DNA of 32,384 nt from Pinguiococcus pyrenoidosus (lineage: Eukaryota; Sar; Pinguiophyceae; Pinguiochrysidales; Pinguiochrysidaceae). This document shows, piece after piece, positions 1 through 11,300 of the stretch; position 1 is the stretch's first letter; every line of letters begins with the position of its first letter. A program made the position numbers and the translations under genes. The stretch spans positions 1 to 32,384 of the forward strand of contig JAAMXY010000318.1 in NCBI GenBank assembly GCA_019677205.1. Direction: 5' to 3'. The notes below the pieces were generated by a model. That model saw only the letters and a program-made list of their open reading frames with translations. It had not been told where the DNA came from and searched no databases.

Positions 1-3000
1 CTCGACGAGCGGAAGCAAGCAGTGCAATGTTTCAGAGGCAGTATGAAGACCTAGAGCGTAGAATCGATATCGAATCGAGCCGGAGCGACCGCGTACTCCG
101 CTCCAAGATCAAGATCTTGGAAGAAGAACTGCGTGCGGCGAAGAGACGGGAAGCGACGATTTCGGAAGCTCAAACGGATGTGCCGCCGAGGGCAAGTGAC
201 CGGAGCAGTGCAGGTCTTCGTGAGAGTCCTTCACCGTCTGCAAGATCTCAAAGGACGGAGGACTTGCACAGCCCAACGCGGCAACGGCCCAAAGCAGCGT
301 TGGCAGGTTCTTCAGAAGGGGAGGAGCAGAAGCAAGTGGAGAAGGCTGGAGAGGACGCGCGTCGAGAGGCTCATTCAGCTGCACCAATATCCCAAGCGAA
401 TCGCGATCTTGAAGGGAACGACCAAGGAGAAGCAAGAAGCCAAGAAGAAGCAAGAAGCCAAGATGACAGGCTGCGGCAGGTCGTTGAGGTGGCCCTCTCC
501 AAGATCTCGTGCTTTGCCGCAACGCCAGACTTACCGACGCTTTTTGAGAGTCTGGGCCAGATTCAATCTCTACTGCTAAGCGGCCTTGAGCCCGATCAGC
601 CGAATGAGGCGATGGCGGCCGCGGCGGCCGCGGCTTCATCCCCTGCTGCATGCCAAATCGAAGGCGATGGTGAACAAGGTGAATCCAGGTTCACGGGCAG
701 CCCGGGAGTCCTGGCGTTGGAAGCGCAAGTAGAATCGTTGAATGAAAACATCAAGTCTCTGCGGGTGCAACTGCATGCGACGGCGAGCGGAGAAAGCGAA
801 GCGAAGCGGGCCTTGAGCGAGGCGGAGGAATCCAAGATAGCCTTGACAGTGGAACTGGAGAAGCTTCGACAGAGTGGCGAAGAGAGGCTTGGATCCCTGG
901 CGGCTGAAGCCCAGCTGGCAAGAGACCGGGAAGCCAACGCCACCAAGGCTCTGCGTTCTGCGGAAGCCACCTGCAAGAAGCTTTCCGAGGAGATCGAGGT
1001 GTTGACGCAAGCACAAGCAGATCTCGAGCAGCGGTTGTCGAGATCGCTCGAGGAAAAGGCGGAAGCAGAGGCAATGAAGGCGGAGCTCAAAACCACAAAA
1101 TCGGATCTGGAGACGGCGCTGCGGGCACACGAAGAGGCGCTAGAGAAGACGGCCGAGCAAGAGGAGAAGATTCGGGAGAGCGAATCGGTCGTTGTCGACC
1201 TCGAACTGCGGCTCACTGCGTCGAGCAAGTACATCGACGAGTTGACGAGCGCCCTGTCCATGAGCAAGAACGAAGCGCAATTCATGCGGGATGAACAGCA
1301 AGCAACTCGCCAGGCATGCGAGGCTGAGATACTGAGGTATCAAGTTTCCCAAAGGGACCTGAAGCTTAAAGTCTCCGAGCTGCACAAGCACATCGCGAAC
1401 ATGGGAAACAAAGGTGCGGCGTTGGAGCAGCAAATCGCGGCGCAGCAGGCGAAGGAGCAAAAGTATGCGAGCGCGCTTCAGAAAACTCGATCGACTTTGG
1501 CATCTCACGAGGGAGAGCTAAGGAAGAAGAGCCTCGAAGCCGCGCAAGCTGGGGAGGCTGCAGAAATGTATCGCAAGGCGCACGATGAGATGAACAAGAA
1601 TCTGCAGGACCATGTTCACGCGCTGGGGGCGCAGCAGGAAAGGCTTTTGGCGGTGCTGGAACGTTGTAACCATCTGGAGGATGCTCTGCGGGCAAAGTCG
1701 GACGAGCTGCATGCGGTGCTCCGGGACTCGGACAGAAAGCTCGCTCAGGCTAGGCAGACCCACGCGGCCGAGCACCTACAGTTGCAGGCAGCGAATGATG
1801 GATTGGTGGCCAGGTGCGAGAAGCTCGATACCGAGCTGCGAACGAAGGACGAGCAGTGGAAAAGCCTTGAGCGGCAGCTGCGGGACGCCGCGAATACGAG
1901 CGAAGCACAACGGGAAGCAACGCTTGCAAAATGCCGTGTCCTAGAAGCGGAATGCAAAGACAAAACCGAGCGCGTCAACACGCTGCTGTCGACATCCGAG
2001 CGAAACGTCTCTGAAGTCCAAGAGAGGCATGCTGCCGAGGCCAAGAGGCTGTCTGAAGCCCATGATGAGCTCGATGACATGTGCAGCAGTCTTCGAGAAC
2101 AGCTCGACGCCAGCGTCGAGATGGAACACAAGTGGCAGCGGGAGGCGACCCAGGCAAGATCGCGGTGCGAATCGCTCGAGTCCCTGGTCGAGACCAGAAG
2201 TAGCGAGCTCGCGAGGCTCCAGCTGGCCAACGAGGCTTTGATCGACCTGTTCAGAGAGGCGCAGCGGAACCTGCAGGAGAAGGAGGATGTGGCGGAGGCG
2301 GAGGCTTCGCAAGCATCGACTTTACGCGATCAGAACAAGGCGCTTTCGGCTGCCGTCGATACACACCTAGCGCAGATTGAGAGCCTGAGGCAGGACGTGG
2401 CCCGCCTTCAGGAGGAATCTGGGCGCAGCCAGGCGGCGTGGGACGCCAGATGCAAGGAATTCCGAGAGCAATCCGAGGTGGACGCTGCAAGACTCTCTCG
2501 GGCCATGGACGATTTGAGCCGCCTGCAGCGCTCGTTTGAGATGTCGGAGACCAGAGCTGGTCAGCTGGAGATGGAAGTGAGCGCACAACGGCAAAAAGCG
2601 GATCAGATACGGACGCAGCTCGAGGAGACGCGGCCGGAGGCTGTGGAAGCTGCGCGCCTTCGCGAGGAGCTCCGAGCTCTCGGTGCATCGTTCAACAACT
2701 CTCAAGAGAGCATCCAGCGACTGGAGGCCGAGCTGAAGGCAAAGAGTCAGATGAATGAGGACCTGGCTGCCGAGCTGAAAGCTGTCAGCAATGAAGCGAA
2801 TGATGTGCTGGCCATTCGGACAAGACTTGAGAAGGAGCTGAGCGCGCACCATCAAGAAGCTGATGACCTGAGAAGAGCGCTTGAGGACGCCCAATCGGAG
2901 GCTGCAGAGGCTGCGCGACTTCGCGACCAGGTGGCACAGCTCGATGCATCTCTTGAGCAATCACAGGACTGCATCAAGCGGCTGGAGGCCGAGCGGCAGG

Positions 3001-4868
3001 CAAAGGATCAAAGCATTGAAGATTTGACGGTCGAGCTTCAAACCGTGGGTCGGGAAGCAGCTGAGATGCGGAGCGTGCAGACGGAGCTCGAAAGAGACTT
3101 GGGCGCTCGCCGGGAAGAAGTCGACGAGATTGCGGCGAAGCTTGAGGTGGCGCAAGCGGAGGCTGCGGAGGCTGCCCGACTCCGTGATGAGCTCGAGGCT
3201 CTCGAGGTGTCCCTTGCCGAGTCTCGAGAGTCCGTTCAGCAGCTCGAGACGGAGCTGCAGGCCACGAGTCGGAACAGTGAAGACTTGACCGTCGAGCTTC
3301 AAACCATGGGTCGGGAAGCAGCTGACATGCGGAGCGTGCAGACGGAGCTCGAAAGAGACTTGGGCGCTCGCCGGGAAGAAGTCGACGAGATTGCGGCGAA
3401 GCTTGAGGTGGCGCAAGCGGAGGCTGCGGAGGCTGCCCGACTCCGTGACGAGCTGAAGGCTCACGAAGCATGTCTCACGGAGTCTCGGGAATCTGTCGAG
3501 CGGCTGGAGAGCGACGTGCAGGCAGCAAATCAGAAGAATGACGAGTTGACCACGGAGCTTGATCTCATGCGTCGTGAAGCGGTCGAGGCATCGACCTTGC
3601 AGACTGAGCTGGCAGACGCGCAAAAGGTGCTAGCCGAGTCAAGAGATGCTGCGACAAGACTGGAGGGCGAGGTGGCCACTTCCCACCAAACCATTGCGGA
3701 GCTGAAGATGAAGCTTGATGAGGCCCGCAAGCAAGCTATCGACTCTTCCAATGCGCAACGCGAAGAGATGGAGAAGGCGCAGGAAGCACTGAGGGAGTCG
3801 AGGAACCGCATCCAGTCGCTGGAGACGTTCTCCACAAGTCAGACGGAGCAGATCAAGGAGCTCCTGAAGAGGCTAGCTGAGGCAAGGGTTCGGATGGACG
3901 AAGATAGCAAGCTCCGGGAGGACCTTCGGGCCGCTCGACTATCACTCCAGGAGTCCGACAGCGGCATCGATCGACTGCAAAGCCAGGTCGGGAGGCTGAT
4001 GCAAGAGACCGAAGCGTTGAGGGCCAAGCTTGTCGAGGCTGCTGCGAAGGCGGCACGGGAGGCAGGGCGACTACAGGAAGCGCATGACGAGCTCGAAGCG
4101 ACGAAGGCGTCGCTCTTGCAGTCGGAGAGTCGTGTCGCTCACTTGACGGATGAGGTCTCGGGGGCGCGGGAGAAGATCGCCGCGCTCAAGGCGCTGGAGG
4201 AGGCTTTTCAAAGCGCCGGGGAGAGGGCACAGGCGGAGAAGGAGGCGCTCTTACTGCAATTGGCGCAGGTGAAGGAGAGCTGCTTGCAGAGGGATGCTGA
4301 GCGTCTTGAGGCGCTGAAGAAGCAGGTGGTGGGCACCGTCGACACCATCAAGGATTGCTACGACATGCTTCCTCAGATGCCCGGTGATCGTTCAACGCAT
4401 CCACAGTCTTTGGAGGATCCGGACTCGAGAGCAGATCTGGACGGGGCAGTGGCCGAGAGTGAGAGGCTCGGCAGCATCTTGGCTGCTTCGGTGTCACAGA
4501 TCAAGGAAGGCTTTGCTGAGATGCTGAGGGAGGCTGCGACGCAGAAGCAGCTCGTGGAGGAGCTGAAGGAACGCCTCGCTGAGTCTCAAAGAAGAATACA
4601 GGCCGAGGAAGGTGAGCACGAGGACGCGAGACGGACGAAGCACGAGATTGCAAAGCATCTTTACGAGGCGGAGAAGCGGCACAGCATCGCGATGCACGAC
4701 TTCACCGCCTTGCTGGACAGCAAAGACAAGGAGATCAGCGCGCTGCGGGAGGAGCTTGCGATGGCCGACAAAGCCATGCTGCAGTCGGGTCAGCCAGGAG
4801 ACCCAAAGGCTCATCTTGCCAGTCGCCGTATCTCAGATCTGATGAGACAGGCACACTACAACAAATGA
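1..4868 (+). CDS. Long coiled-coil protein, 5' end beyond window
   Basis: A single open frame runs from the left edge to a TGA at 4866-4868. The first ATG is at 27 (1,613 residues from there), but the eight codons upstream are also open, so the true start may lie outside the window. Residues 1-220 are Ser/Glu/Gln-rich and low complexity, with a poly-Ala run near residue 195. From about residue 225 to 1550 the chain is almost continuous heptad-like coiled coil, rich in Glu, Ala, Arg, Leu and Gln and with very few Pro or Gly. Residues 871-1131 are three tandem 87-residue units, followed by a decaying fourth. I see no motor head, membrane segment or enzyme domain. The look is that of golgin-, centrosomal- or cilium-associated scaffolds, but composition alone makes long coiled coils resemble one another, so no specific function is claimed. 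No intron is visible. Confidence 0.85.
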   Translation, partial: RRAEASSAMFQRQYEDLERRIDIESSRSDRVLRSKIKILEEELRAAKRREATISEAQTDVPPRASDRSSAGLRESPSPSARSQRTEDLHSPTRQRPKAALAGSSEGEEQKQVEKAGEDARREAHSAAPISQANRDLEGNDQGEARSQEEARSQDDRLRQVVEVALSKISCFAATPDLPTLFESLGQIQSLLLSGLEPDQPNEAMAAAAAAASSPAACQIEGDGEQGESRFTGSPGVLALEAQVESLNENIKSLRVQLHATASGESEAKRALSEAEESKIALTVELEKLRQSGEERLGSLAAEAQLARDREANATKALRSAEATCKKLSEEIEVLTQAQADLEQRLSRSLEEKAEAEAMKAELKTTKSDLETALRAHEEALEKTAEQEEKIRESESVVVDLELRLTASSKYIDELTSALSMSKNEAQFMRDEQQATRQACEAEILRYQVSQRDLKLKVSELHKHIANMGNKGAALEQQIAAQQAKEQKYASALQKTRSTLASHEGELRKKSLEAAQAGEAAEMYRKAHDEMNKNLQDHVHALGAQQERLLAVLERCNHLEDALRAKSDELHAVLRDSDRKLAQARQTHAAEHLQLQAANDGLVARCEKLDTELRTKDEQWKSLERQLRDAANTSEAQREATLAKCRVLEAECKDKTERVNTLLSTSERNVSEVQERHAAEAKRLSEAHDELDDMCSSLREQLDASVEMEHKWQREATQARSRCESLESLVETRSSELARLQLANEALIDLFREAQRNLQEKEDVAEAEASQASTLRDQNKALSAAVDTHLAQIESLRQDVARLQEESGRSQAAWDARCKEFREQSEVDAARLSRAMDDLSRLQRSFEMSETRAGQLEMEVSAQRQKADQIRTQLEETRPEAVEAARLREELRALGASFNNSQESIQRLEAELKAKSQMNEDLAAELKAVSNEANDVLAIRTRLEKELSAHHQEADDLRRALEDAQSEAAEAARLRDQVAQLDASLEQSQDCIKRLEAERQAKDQSIEDLTVELQTVGREAAEMRSVQTELERDLGARREEVDEIAAKLEVAQAEAAEAARLRDELEALEVSLAESRESVQQLETELQATSRNSEDLTVELQTMGREAADMRSVQTELERDLGARREEVDEIAAKLEVAQAEAAEAARLRDELKAHEACLTESRESVERLESDVQAANQKNDELTTELDLMRREAVEASTLQTELADAQKVLAESRDAATRLEGEVATSHQTIAELKMKLDEARKQAIDSSNAQREEMEKAQEALRESRNRIQSLETFSTSQTEQIKELLKRLAEARVRMDEDSKLREDLRAARLSLQESDSGIDRLQSQVGRLMQETEALRAKLVEAAAKAAREAGRLQEAHDELEATKASLLQSESRVAHLTDEVSGAREKIAALKALEEAFQSAGERAQAEKEALLLQLAQVKESCLQRDAERLEALKKQVVGTVDTIKDCYDMLPQMPGDRSTHPQSLEDPDSRADLDGAVAESERLGSILAASVSQIKEGFAEMLREAATQKQLVEELKERLAESQRRIQAEEGEHEDARRTKHEIAKHLYEAEKRHSIAMHDFTALLDSKDKEISALREELAMADKAMLQSGQPGDPKAHLASRRISDLMRQAHYNK
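2637..3620 (+). repeat. Tandem 261-bp (87-residue) coding repeat
   Basis: Units begin at 2637, 2898, 3159 and 3420, each opening with a Glu-Ala-(Val/Ala)-Glu-Ala-Ala-Arg-Leu-Arg motif and keeping a Ser-(Gln/Arg)-(Glu/Asp)-x-(Ile/Val)-(Gln/Lys/Glu)-(Arg/Gln)-Leu-Glu motif about 20 residues later. The fourth unit diverges after about 60 residues. The second half of unit 2 plus the start of unit 3 (3031-3186) is almost identical in DNA to 3292-3447, with only two mismatches seen by eye. Unit 1 is much more diverged. This indicates serial internal duplication with one recent copy or gene conversion. Confidence 0.9.
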
Positions 4869-5393
4869 GCTTTGGTCCCCCTGCGTCTTGTCGACGTCGA
4901 CATCGTCGTTTCTTTCTTCATGGTTGCATACATCATCGGTCAAGGCCAGCAAAACTTTGGCAAACCTGAAACTGGAGAACAGGATTGCACATCATGTGGA
5001 ACATATGCCCTCTAACCAGTTTGCGGCACGTGCGGCGCCTTCCCGCTCTTCTTTGTGTGGAGGCGGCACCTCCGCAGATGCTCCTTGTCCCATCACTTCT
5101 CAAGATCACTACTTGTGTAACCTTAAATCATTCCAAAAATTCCATGGTTGAACATTTTCAAATAGATTTGTTAACGTAATTGTTTAGTGCTGCTGTAGAA
5201 CCGTTGAGAAACTTTTTCCGCGATAGCCAGGCCTCGTGAGCGACATTCTCGCGCCACGGGACCCAAATGCCCAGCATCTCCTGATACTTGGCTTTGCAAG
5301 TACCTCCTTGTGCCTCGATCCACAAGTGAAGCCACCGAGACGAACCTGAGACCCCGACTCTCCACGTATCCCAAAGGCGGAGCTGGTGACGAG
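4869..5393. other. Intergenic: gene 1 3' UTR and midasin promoter/5' UTR
   Basis: This 525-bp spacer lies between two same-strand genes. The part from about 5105 to 5205 is clearly more AT-rich than the flanking genes, as expected for a terminator or promoter zone. An open stretch at 4888-5151 has no recognisable protein character. I see no RNA gene and no canonical AATAAA. Confidence 0.6.
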
Positions 5394-8300
5394 ATGCCCC
5401 GAGAGGCCTTCGCCACGAGGCTGTCGCGGTTTCGCTCCTTTCTCAAGTACCAGAATCGCGCGGCGGAGGCGCAAGACCTGGGCTCCGCGCCCGCGGCCGA
5501 GCTTCTGCGCCAGCTGGTGGCCTTCCTGCTGGACGAGGCCTGCACGGACGCCGTGATCCACTGCTTTCGACATGAGTTGCCGGAGATTCTAGCCACCTTG
5601 AAGGTACTTGCAGCTTTGTGGCTTGGTCCTGAGTCGTGTGGGGAGCAAGGTGCTTAATCCTGTTGTGCTGCGAACGGAAAAGACGCCGCAGAAAGGAGCG
5701 GTTGCCTCCGCGCTTGGAGGTCTTCCTGGATCGCTGGTGGCAGAGATCCGCGGCCTGCTGCGCCTGGTGCTTCTGGTGCCCGAAGTGACTCTGGAAGTCA
5801 CCGCCGCATTGGCTCGGGCGCCGATCCCAATCGAGCTGGCATACGAGGGCGGCCCTCTCGCCTTCGTGACGCTGCTGGATGCGCTCACCGCCGCGGGTGC
5901 AATGGGCAGCACGAATCGAGAGCTGGCCATGCTCCAGCACGTCCCCATTGTCTTCGAACGAGCGATGAGCCACCCGGATCCGCTTGTTCGGCTCCATGCT
6001 GCGCATGTGGCCGTGGCGTCCACGGCGCTCACGGTCCGGCAGAGAGCGATCGTCGTGAGAACTGTGGTTGGAGACACCGTCGGCGATGAAGCCTTCTCCG
6101 AGATGCTGACCACGCGGAGTCTCCCGTGGCTACGGCAAAATGCCCGCAAGGAGCTGCTGCAGTTGTCAGAGAAGCTCTCGGGCAGAGTCGACGATGCATC
6201 AGAGCAAGTGCCCCCGAACGTGGCCGAGATCACGGCGCCGGCAATCGTACGGGTCGGCGGCGTTCCATTAGCGAAGCGGCACACGAGACGCGAGAACAAT
6301 GCCAGGCGCCCTTTCTTCGTCCCACTGGCTTCCGCGTCGGCTGCACTTCAGAGATTGGCGGCTGCGGTGGCGGCGAAGGTGCCAGCAGTTGTGGTGGGAC
6401 CCAGCGGCTCGGGAAAGACGACCCTGGTGAAGGAACTGGCGTGGCGGACGGGCAATACGGACCTCCTCGAAATGCACCTCGACGACCAGGTGAGGCAGCA
6501 GCACGAAGGTGGTCACACTCAGCGAAGACCTGGAGCCTGGAGGACTCATCTCTTTCTTCTTCTGGTTCTGGCCATCGATTTACGCGTCTACTAGGTGGAT
6601 GCAAAGTCGCTCATCGGGAGCTACGTGTGCACAGAAGTTCCAGGGGAGTTTCGGTGGATGCCTGGAGCTCTTACGAATGCAGTTGCCACTGGGCAATGGG
6701 TCTTGATAGAAGACGTCGACCGGGTGCCCTTTGAGGTCCTTGCAGCGCTGCTTCCCCTCTTCGACGACAGAGAGATCTCCGTGCGGGGTGAGTTGATGAC
6801 GGCACACGAGAACTTTCGAATATTTGCGACGAGAACGGTAAGGTCGGGCCTTTTGTACGAGAGACGCCCCCAAGCGACATCCCAACGTTTTGGTCTCCTC
6901 GCTCCCCTTGATCAGGTCGCAGAGACTGGCACCGAAGCCTTGAAGTATCCATTTGGCCGAGGCTTGACCAGCATTGGAAGACGGTGGACCCCGGTACCCT
7001 TGACGCAGCCGGGGCCCCAGGAGCTTGCAGCACTCGTGGAGGAGAGCGTCGCTCGAGGCTTGGGGGGTGCGCACCCGCTCCAACGGTTGCATCCCCTGCT
7101 AGTTGCAGGAGTTCTGGAAGCGTTTCGGGTCTTGTGCCGCGTGGTCGCCGCGGAGAGCTCCCGCCGGCGAGCCAAGGATGACAGGGGAGAAGCCTCTGAC
7201 CCAGCATCGACGGATTCGACAGTACCAGAAGATCTGCCTGCCAGCATTGTGCAGCAAATCCAAGGGAGGGTGCTTTCCTGCGGGCGTGGATTCTCGGTAC
7301 GGGACCTCCTGCGGCTCAGCAATCGGCTTCGCGATCAGATCGGAGCGCTGCAGGATAGCTCACGGAGGGAGGATTTTTTGGCGGAGAGGGTGCGCCTGCG
7401 GGTGTGCAAGGAAACGATAGACGTGTTCGGAGCTTGCCTTCAGACATCGGCGGATGTCTATGCCCTTTCGGGGGTGCTTTCCCGAGTGTGGGACGTAGAT
7501 CCCCAGAGCATCGCGGCGCCTTTCGTCGAAGCAACTCCGACAATTCATCTCGTCGACGACGCCTCTGGCACGCTGTTGTCTGTTGGAGAAGTGCGCTTGC
7601 CCCGCTACGAGAGCCGAGCGGCGGAGGAAGAGCCCGAAGCGTTCGACAACGCTGACCAGGCGAGGCGAGATCGCGGGCGCTTCGCGCCCACTGGCCAAGC
7701 CTTGCGCCTCCTGGAGCGCGTCGCTGCGCGCGTCCGACACGCCGAGCCTGTTCTTCTGGTTGGGCCGACTGGTTGTGGCAAAACGAGCATCGTCCAGGAG
7801 CTTGCACGCTTCTGCGGGGCAAAGCTGAGGGTGCTGAATCTGTCGCTGCAGACGGACGCCACGGACCTCCTTGGCGGCTATCGGCCCCTGGACCTTCGTG
7901 CGCTCTCTAGACCGCTCTACGGCAGTCTGCTGAGGCTCTTCCCGAAGCTGTTCAGCCAGAAGAAGAACCACAGCTTCCTGGCAGCTCTGGACAAGACCTT
8001 CCGAACCCAGGCGTGGAAACGATTCTCCCGTGGTGTCTTGCAAGCTTGCAGAATGGGAATCGACAAGCTTCAGAGCAGGATCGAGGCATCCGCTTCCAAG
8101 GAGAGAGCCGAGGACGCGGCGTCTGCGCCGCAAAACGAAGAGAGGAGAGACGCTTTGACCTCGGCTGCGGAGAACGTTGGCCGCACGAGCGCTGCGATCA
8201 AACGGATACGCATCGAAGATGCGGAGCGCGACGTTGACCGACTTGTGGAGTGGAAGCGAATGAAAGAGGACGCGCGGCGCTTTGAGAAGCAGCGGCATGC

Positions 8301-11300
8301 CATCCAGTCCGGGGCCGCGGGTGGCTTTGCGTTCTCCTTCACAGAGGGAGCTCTTGTAAACGCGCTTCGGCATGGCGAATGGGTCTTGCTGGACGAGATC
8401 AATCTGGCCTCCTCGGATACCTTGCAGGTGCGTCTCTGGGCGAAGGCCAGCGGTGTCGCCACCTGTCACTACCAAGCGAGTGCTCCACTGAGGAAACATA
8501 CGAGCGATCGTTGCTGAAGGGCTGTCGCGCTGCTGAGAAGCAGTTGCCCGCTGAGAGCGTCTTTGTGTACAAAGATCTGAGGAGTGGAAGACATGGTGCA
8601 GTGGCGAATGAATGGCAGCGTAGCATGCTAACCTCTCGTTTCTCTACGTAGCGCTTGAGTGGACTTCTGGAAGGGCCAGATGGGACAATCGTACTGACCG
8701 AGTCGGGTTCGAATCATGGTATTGAGCGGCACCCCAGCTTCCGCATTTTCGCTGCAATGAACCCGCCGGGTGATGGTGCTGGCAAGAAGGATCTCCCGCC
8801 GTCACTGAGAAGTCGGTTTTCGGAGGTCTTCGTGCCGGAGCTGCAGAGCACGCAGGACCTGCTCCTCGTGGTGAAGGCCTACCTCCCCAGCGCGTCCCCG
8901 ACGATGCTGGCCGAGCTCGTCGATCTGTATCGCGAGGTGAAGCAGCTTTCCGACAGGGACATGCTCGTGGACTCCGCAGGCTCGCGGCCGGTGTTTAGCC
9001 TCAGAACGCTCTGTCGATCGGTCCGCGCAGCGGCGGAACTGCGAGCTACGCAGGGTTTCTCGATGCCACGCGCCCTGCTGGAGGGTTTCGCGCTCAGCTT
9101 CGTCACCCCGCTTTCCGGTGAGAGCGCGCGGAGGGTGACCGACTTGGCCGTTCGGCGACTCGCTCCGAAGCTGCACAAGAAGGACATGGAGAACTCGCTC
9201 GCCCGGCCGCCTGGCAGTAGCGACGATGCGCGCCTGTGGACGTTGGTAAGGCCCTTCTGGATGCGGCTCGGGGGTCACCGAGAGCCCGAGGACTGGTCAC
9301 AGGCAGATGCGCAGCATCGCGGGGGCGCTTTCGTACTCACAGAGAGCGTCCGTACGTCTTTGCGCAGCCTTGCGAGGGCAGTCGTGGCTGGCGGAGGGGC
9401 GCCCATTCTCCTGCAGGGTCCCACCAGCGTGGGCAAGACGAGCTTGGTGGAGTACTTGGCGGCGCGCACTGGCCAGCAATGCGTGCGAGTGAACAACCAC
9501 GAGCAGACGGACATCTCCGAATACATCGGGACGTACGTGCCGGCGGAGAGCACGTCGGAGGGCGTGAGCTCTGGAGGCCTTGTCTTCAAGGAGGGAGTCC
9601 TAGTCGTTGCGCTGCGAAGGGGCTATTGGGTCATTCTAGACGAGCTCAATCTAGCCCCGTCCGAGGTGCTCGAGGCGTTGAATCGCCTCCTGGACGACAA
9701 TCAAGAGCTTTACGTCTCCGAGCTTGACGAACGAATCAAGCCGCATCCCAGCTTCCGTCTCCTAGCAACCCAGAATCCACCGGGAGCGTATGGAGGCAGG
9801 AAGCAGCTCTCGGCGGCCTTGAAGAATCGATTCATCCAGATTTCCGTTTCAAGCTTCTCTCGGGACGAGCTGGAGACGATCCTTTCGGTGCGTGCCTCGG
9901 TCAGTCCGTCGCAGGCCAAGCTGCTCGTGGAAGCAGCCGAGCAGCTTCGCGTGCACAGGTCGCAAACGGATGTCTTCTCCGGCAAGGACAGCTTGATCAC
10001 TGCTCGCGACTTGCTCCGCTGGGCAGGGAGGCAGGCTGGTAGCAAGGAGGACTTGGCAGCCGACGGCTACATGCTGCTGGCGGAGCGACTCCGGCGCGCC
10101 GAGGATCGGGCCGTGGTCCAGGAGGTACTCGCCAAGGTGTTCAACGTGAGCGTCCTTCCGGCAAGTCTGTACCAGAATGAGGTGGAAGCGTCCCGTGGCG
10201 CGTCGATACAGCTCAATGGCGAGCTTGGCGCTCCGTGGCAGCTCGGTGAGATAGATAGACTGGTAGACGACGACGTTGAGTCCGGCACGGCAGCCAGTGC
10301 CGGGCTTGGTCGCACCGCGCTCACGTCAGCGCTCAGGCGACTTTTCCGATTGGTCGGTAGATGCCTTGCGAACCGGGAGCCCGTGCTGCTTGTCGGAGAC
10401 ACGGGATGCGGCAAGACGACCGTGTGTCAAATTTTTGCAGTTTTGCTGAGGAAGCGGCTGAACATCATCAGCTGCCACGCTCACACCGAGACCGCCGACA
10501 TCATCGGTGGCCTTAGGCCAGTGCGGCACGCGGACGACGAAAGGACTTCGCCTGACCGGACAAGCGAGAAGATGGATCTGCAGCCGGAGCGGGCGGCAGA
10601 CGAGAACGCAGAATCGCCTGCGACGAAGGGACTGTTTGAGTGGGTAGATGGGCCCCTGACGAGGGCCATGCGCTGTGGAGAGTTCGTCCTCCTCGACGAG
10701 ATCTCCTTGGCAGAAGATGCCGTCCTGGAGAGGTTGAACTCCGTGTTGGAACCTTCCAGGAGACTGACGCTGGCAGAGCGCGTAGGCTCCGACGCAAGCG
10801 CAGGCGGCGGGGGCCAGGGAGCTGAGGAGGTCTCTGCGCACGCCGATTTCCGACTGCTAGCGACAATGAACCCGGGCGGAGACTTTGGGAAGAGGGAGCT
10901 GTCGCCAGCCTTGCGATCACGTTTCACGGAGATCTGGGTCCCCGCACTGGTGGAGCGGGCGGATCTGGAGATGGTGGTCACCAGCGCGTTGTTCAACACC
11001 GCCCAAGCCGACCAGCCTGATGTGAGCGTGCTCGTGACTCCAATGCTGGACTTTGCAGACTGGTTTCAGACAGCCGTGGCAAGCGGAGGAGGCGCGCGCG
11101 AGGAGCACGGTGGTCTCACCCTGTCCCTCCGAGACATTCTCACCTGGGCGAACTTCGTTCGCGTCGCCGTGGACAGGGGCGTGTCCCCCTGGGAGGCCTT
11201 TGGACACGGGGCAGCGCTTGTTGCGCTGGATGGCTTGGGATTGGGCACCGGTCTCTCACAGGCGGCGGCGTTGGAAACCAAAGCAGCTGCGTCGGACGTC

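Noticed and set aside
4888-5151. 87-codon frame after the coiled-coil gene
   Set aside because: AT-richer spacer, no conserved pattern and no splice support; likely 3' UTR.
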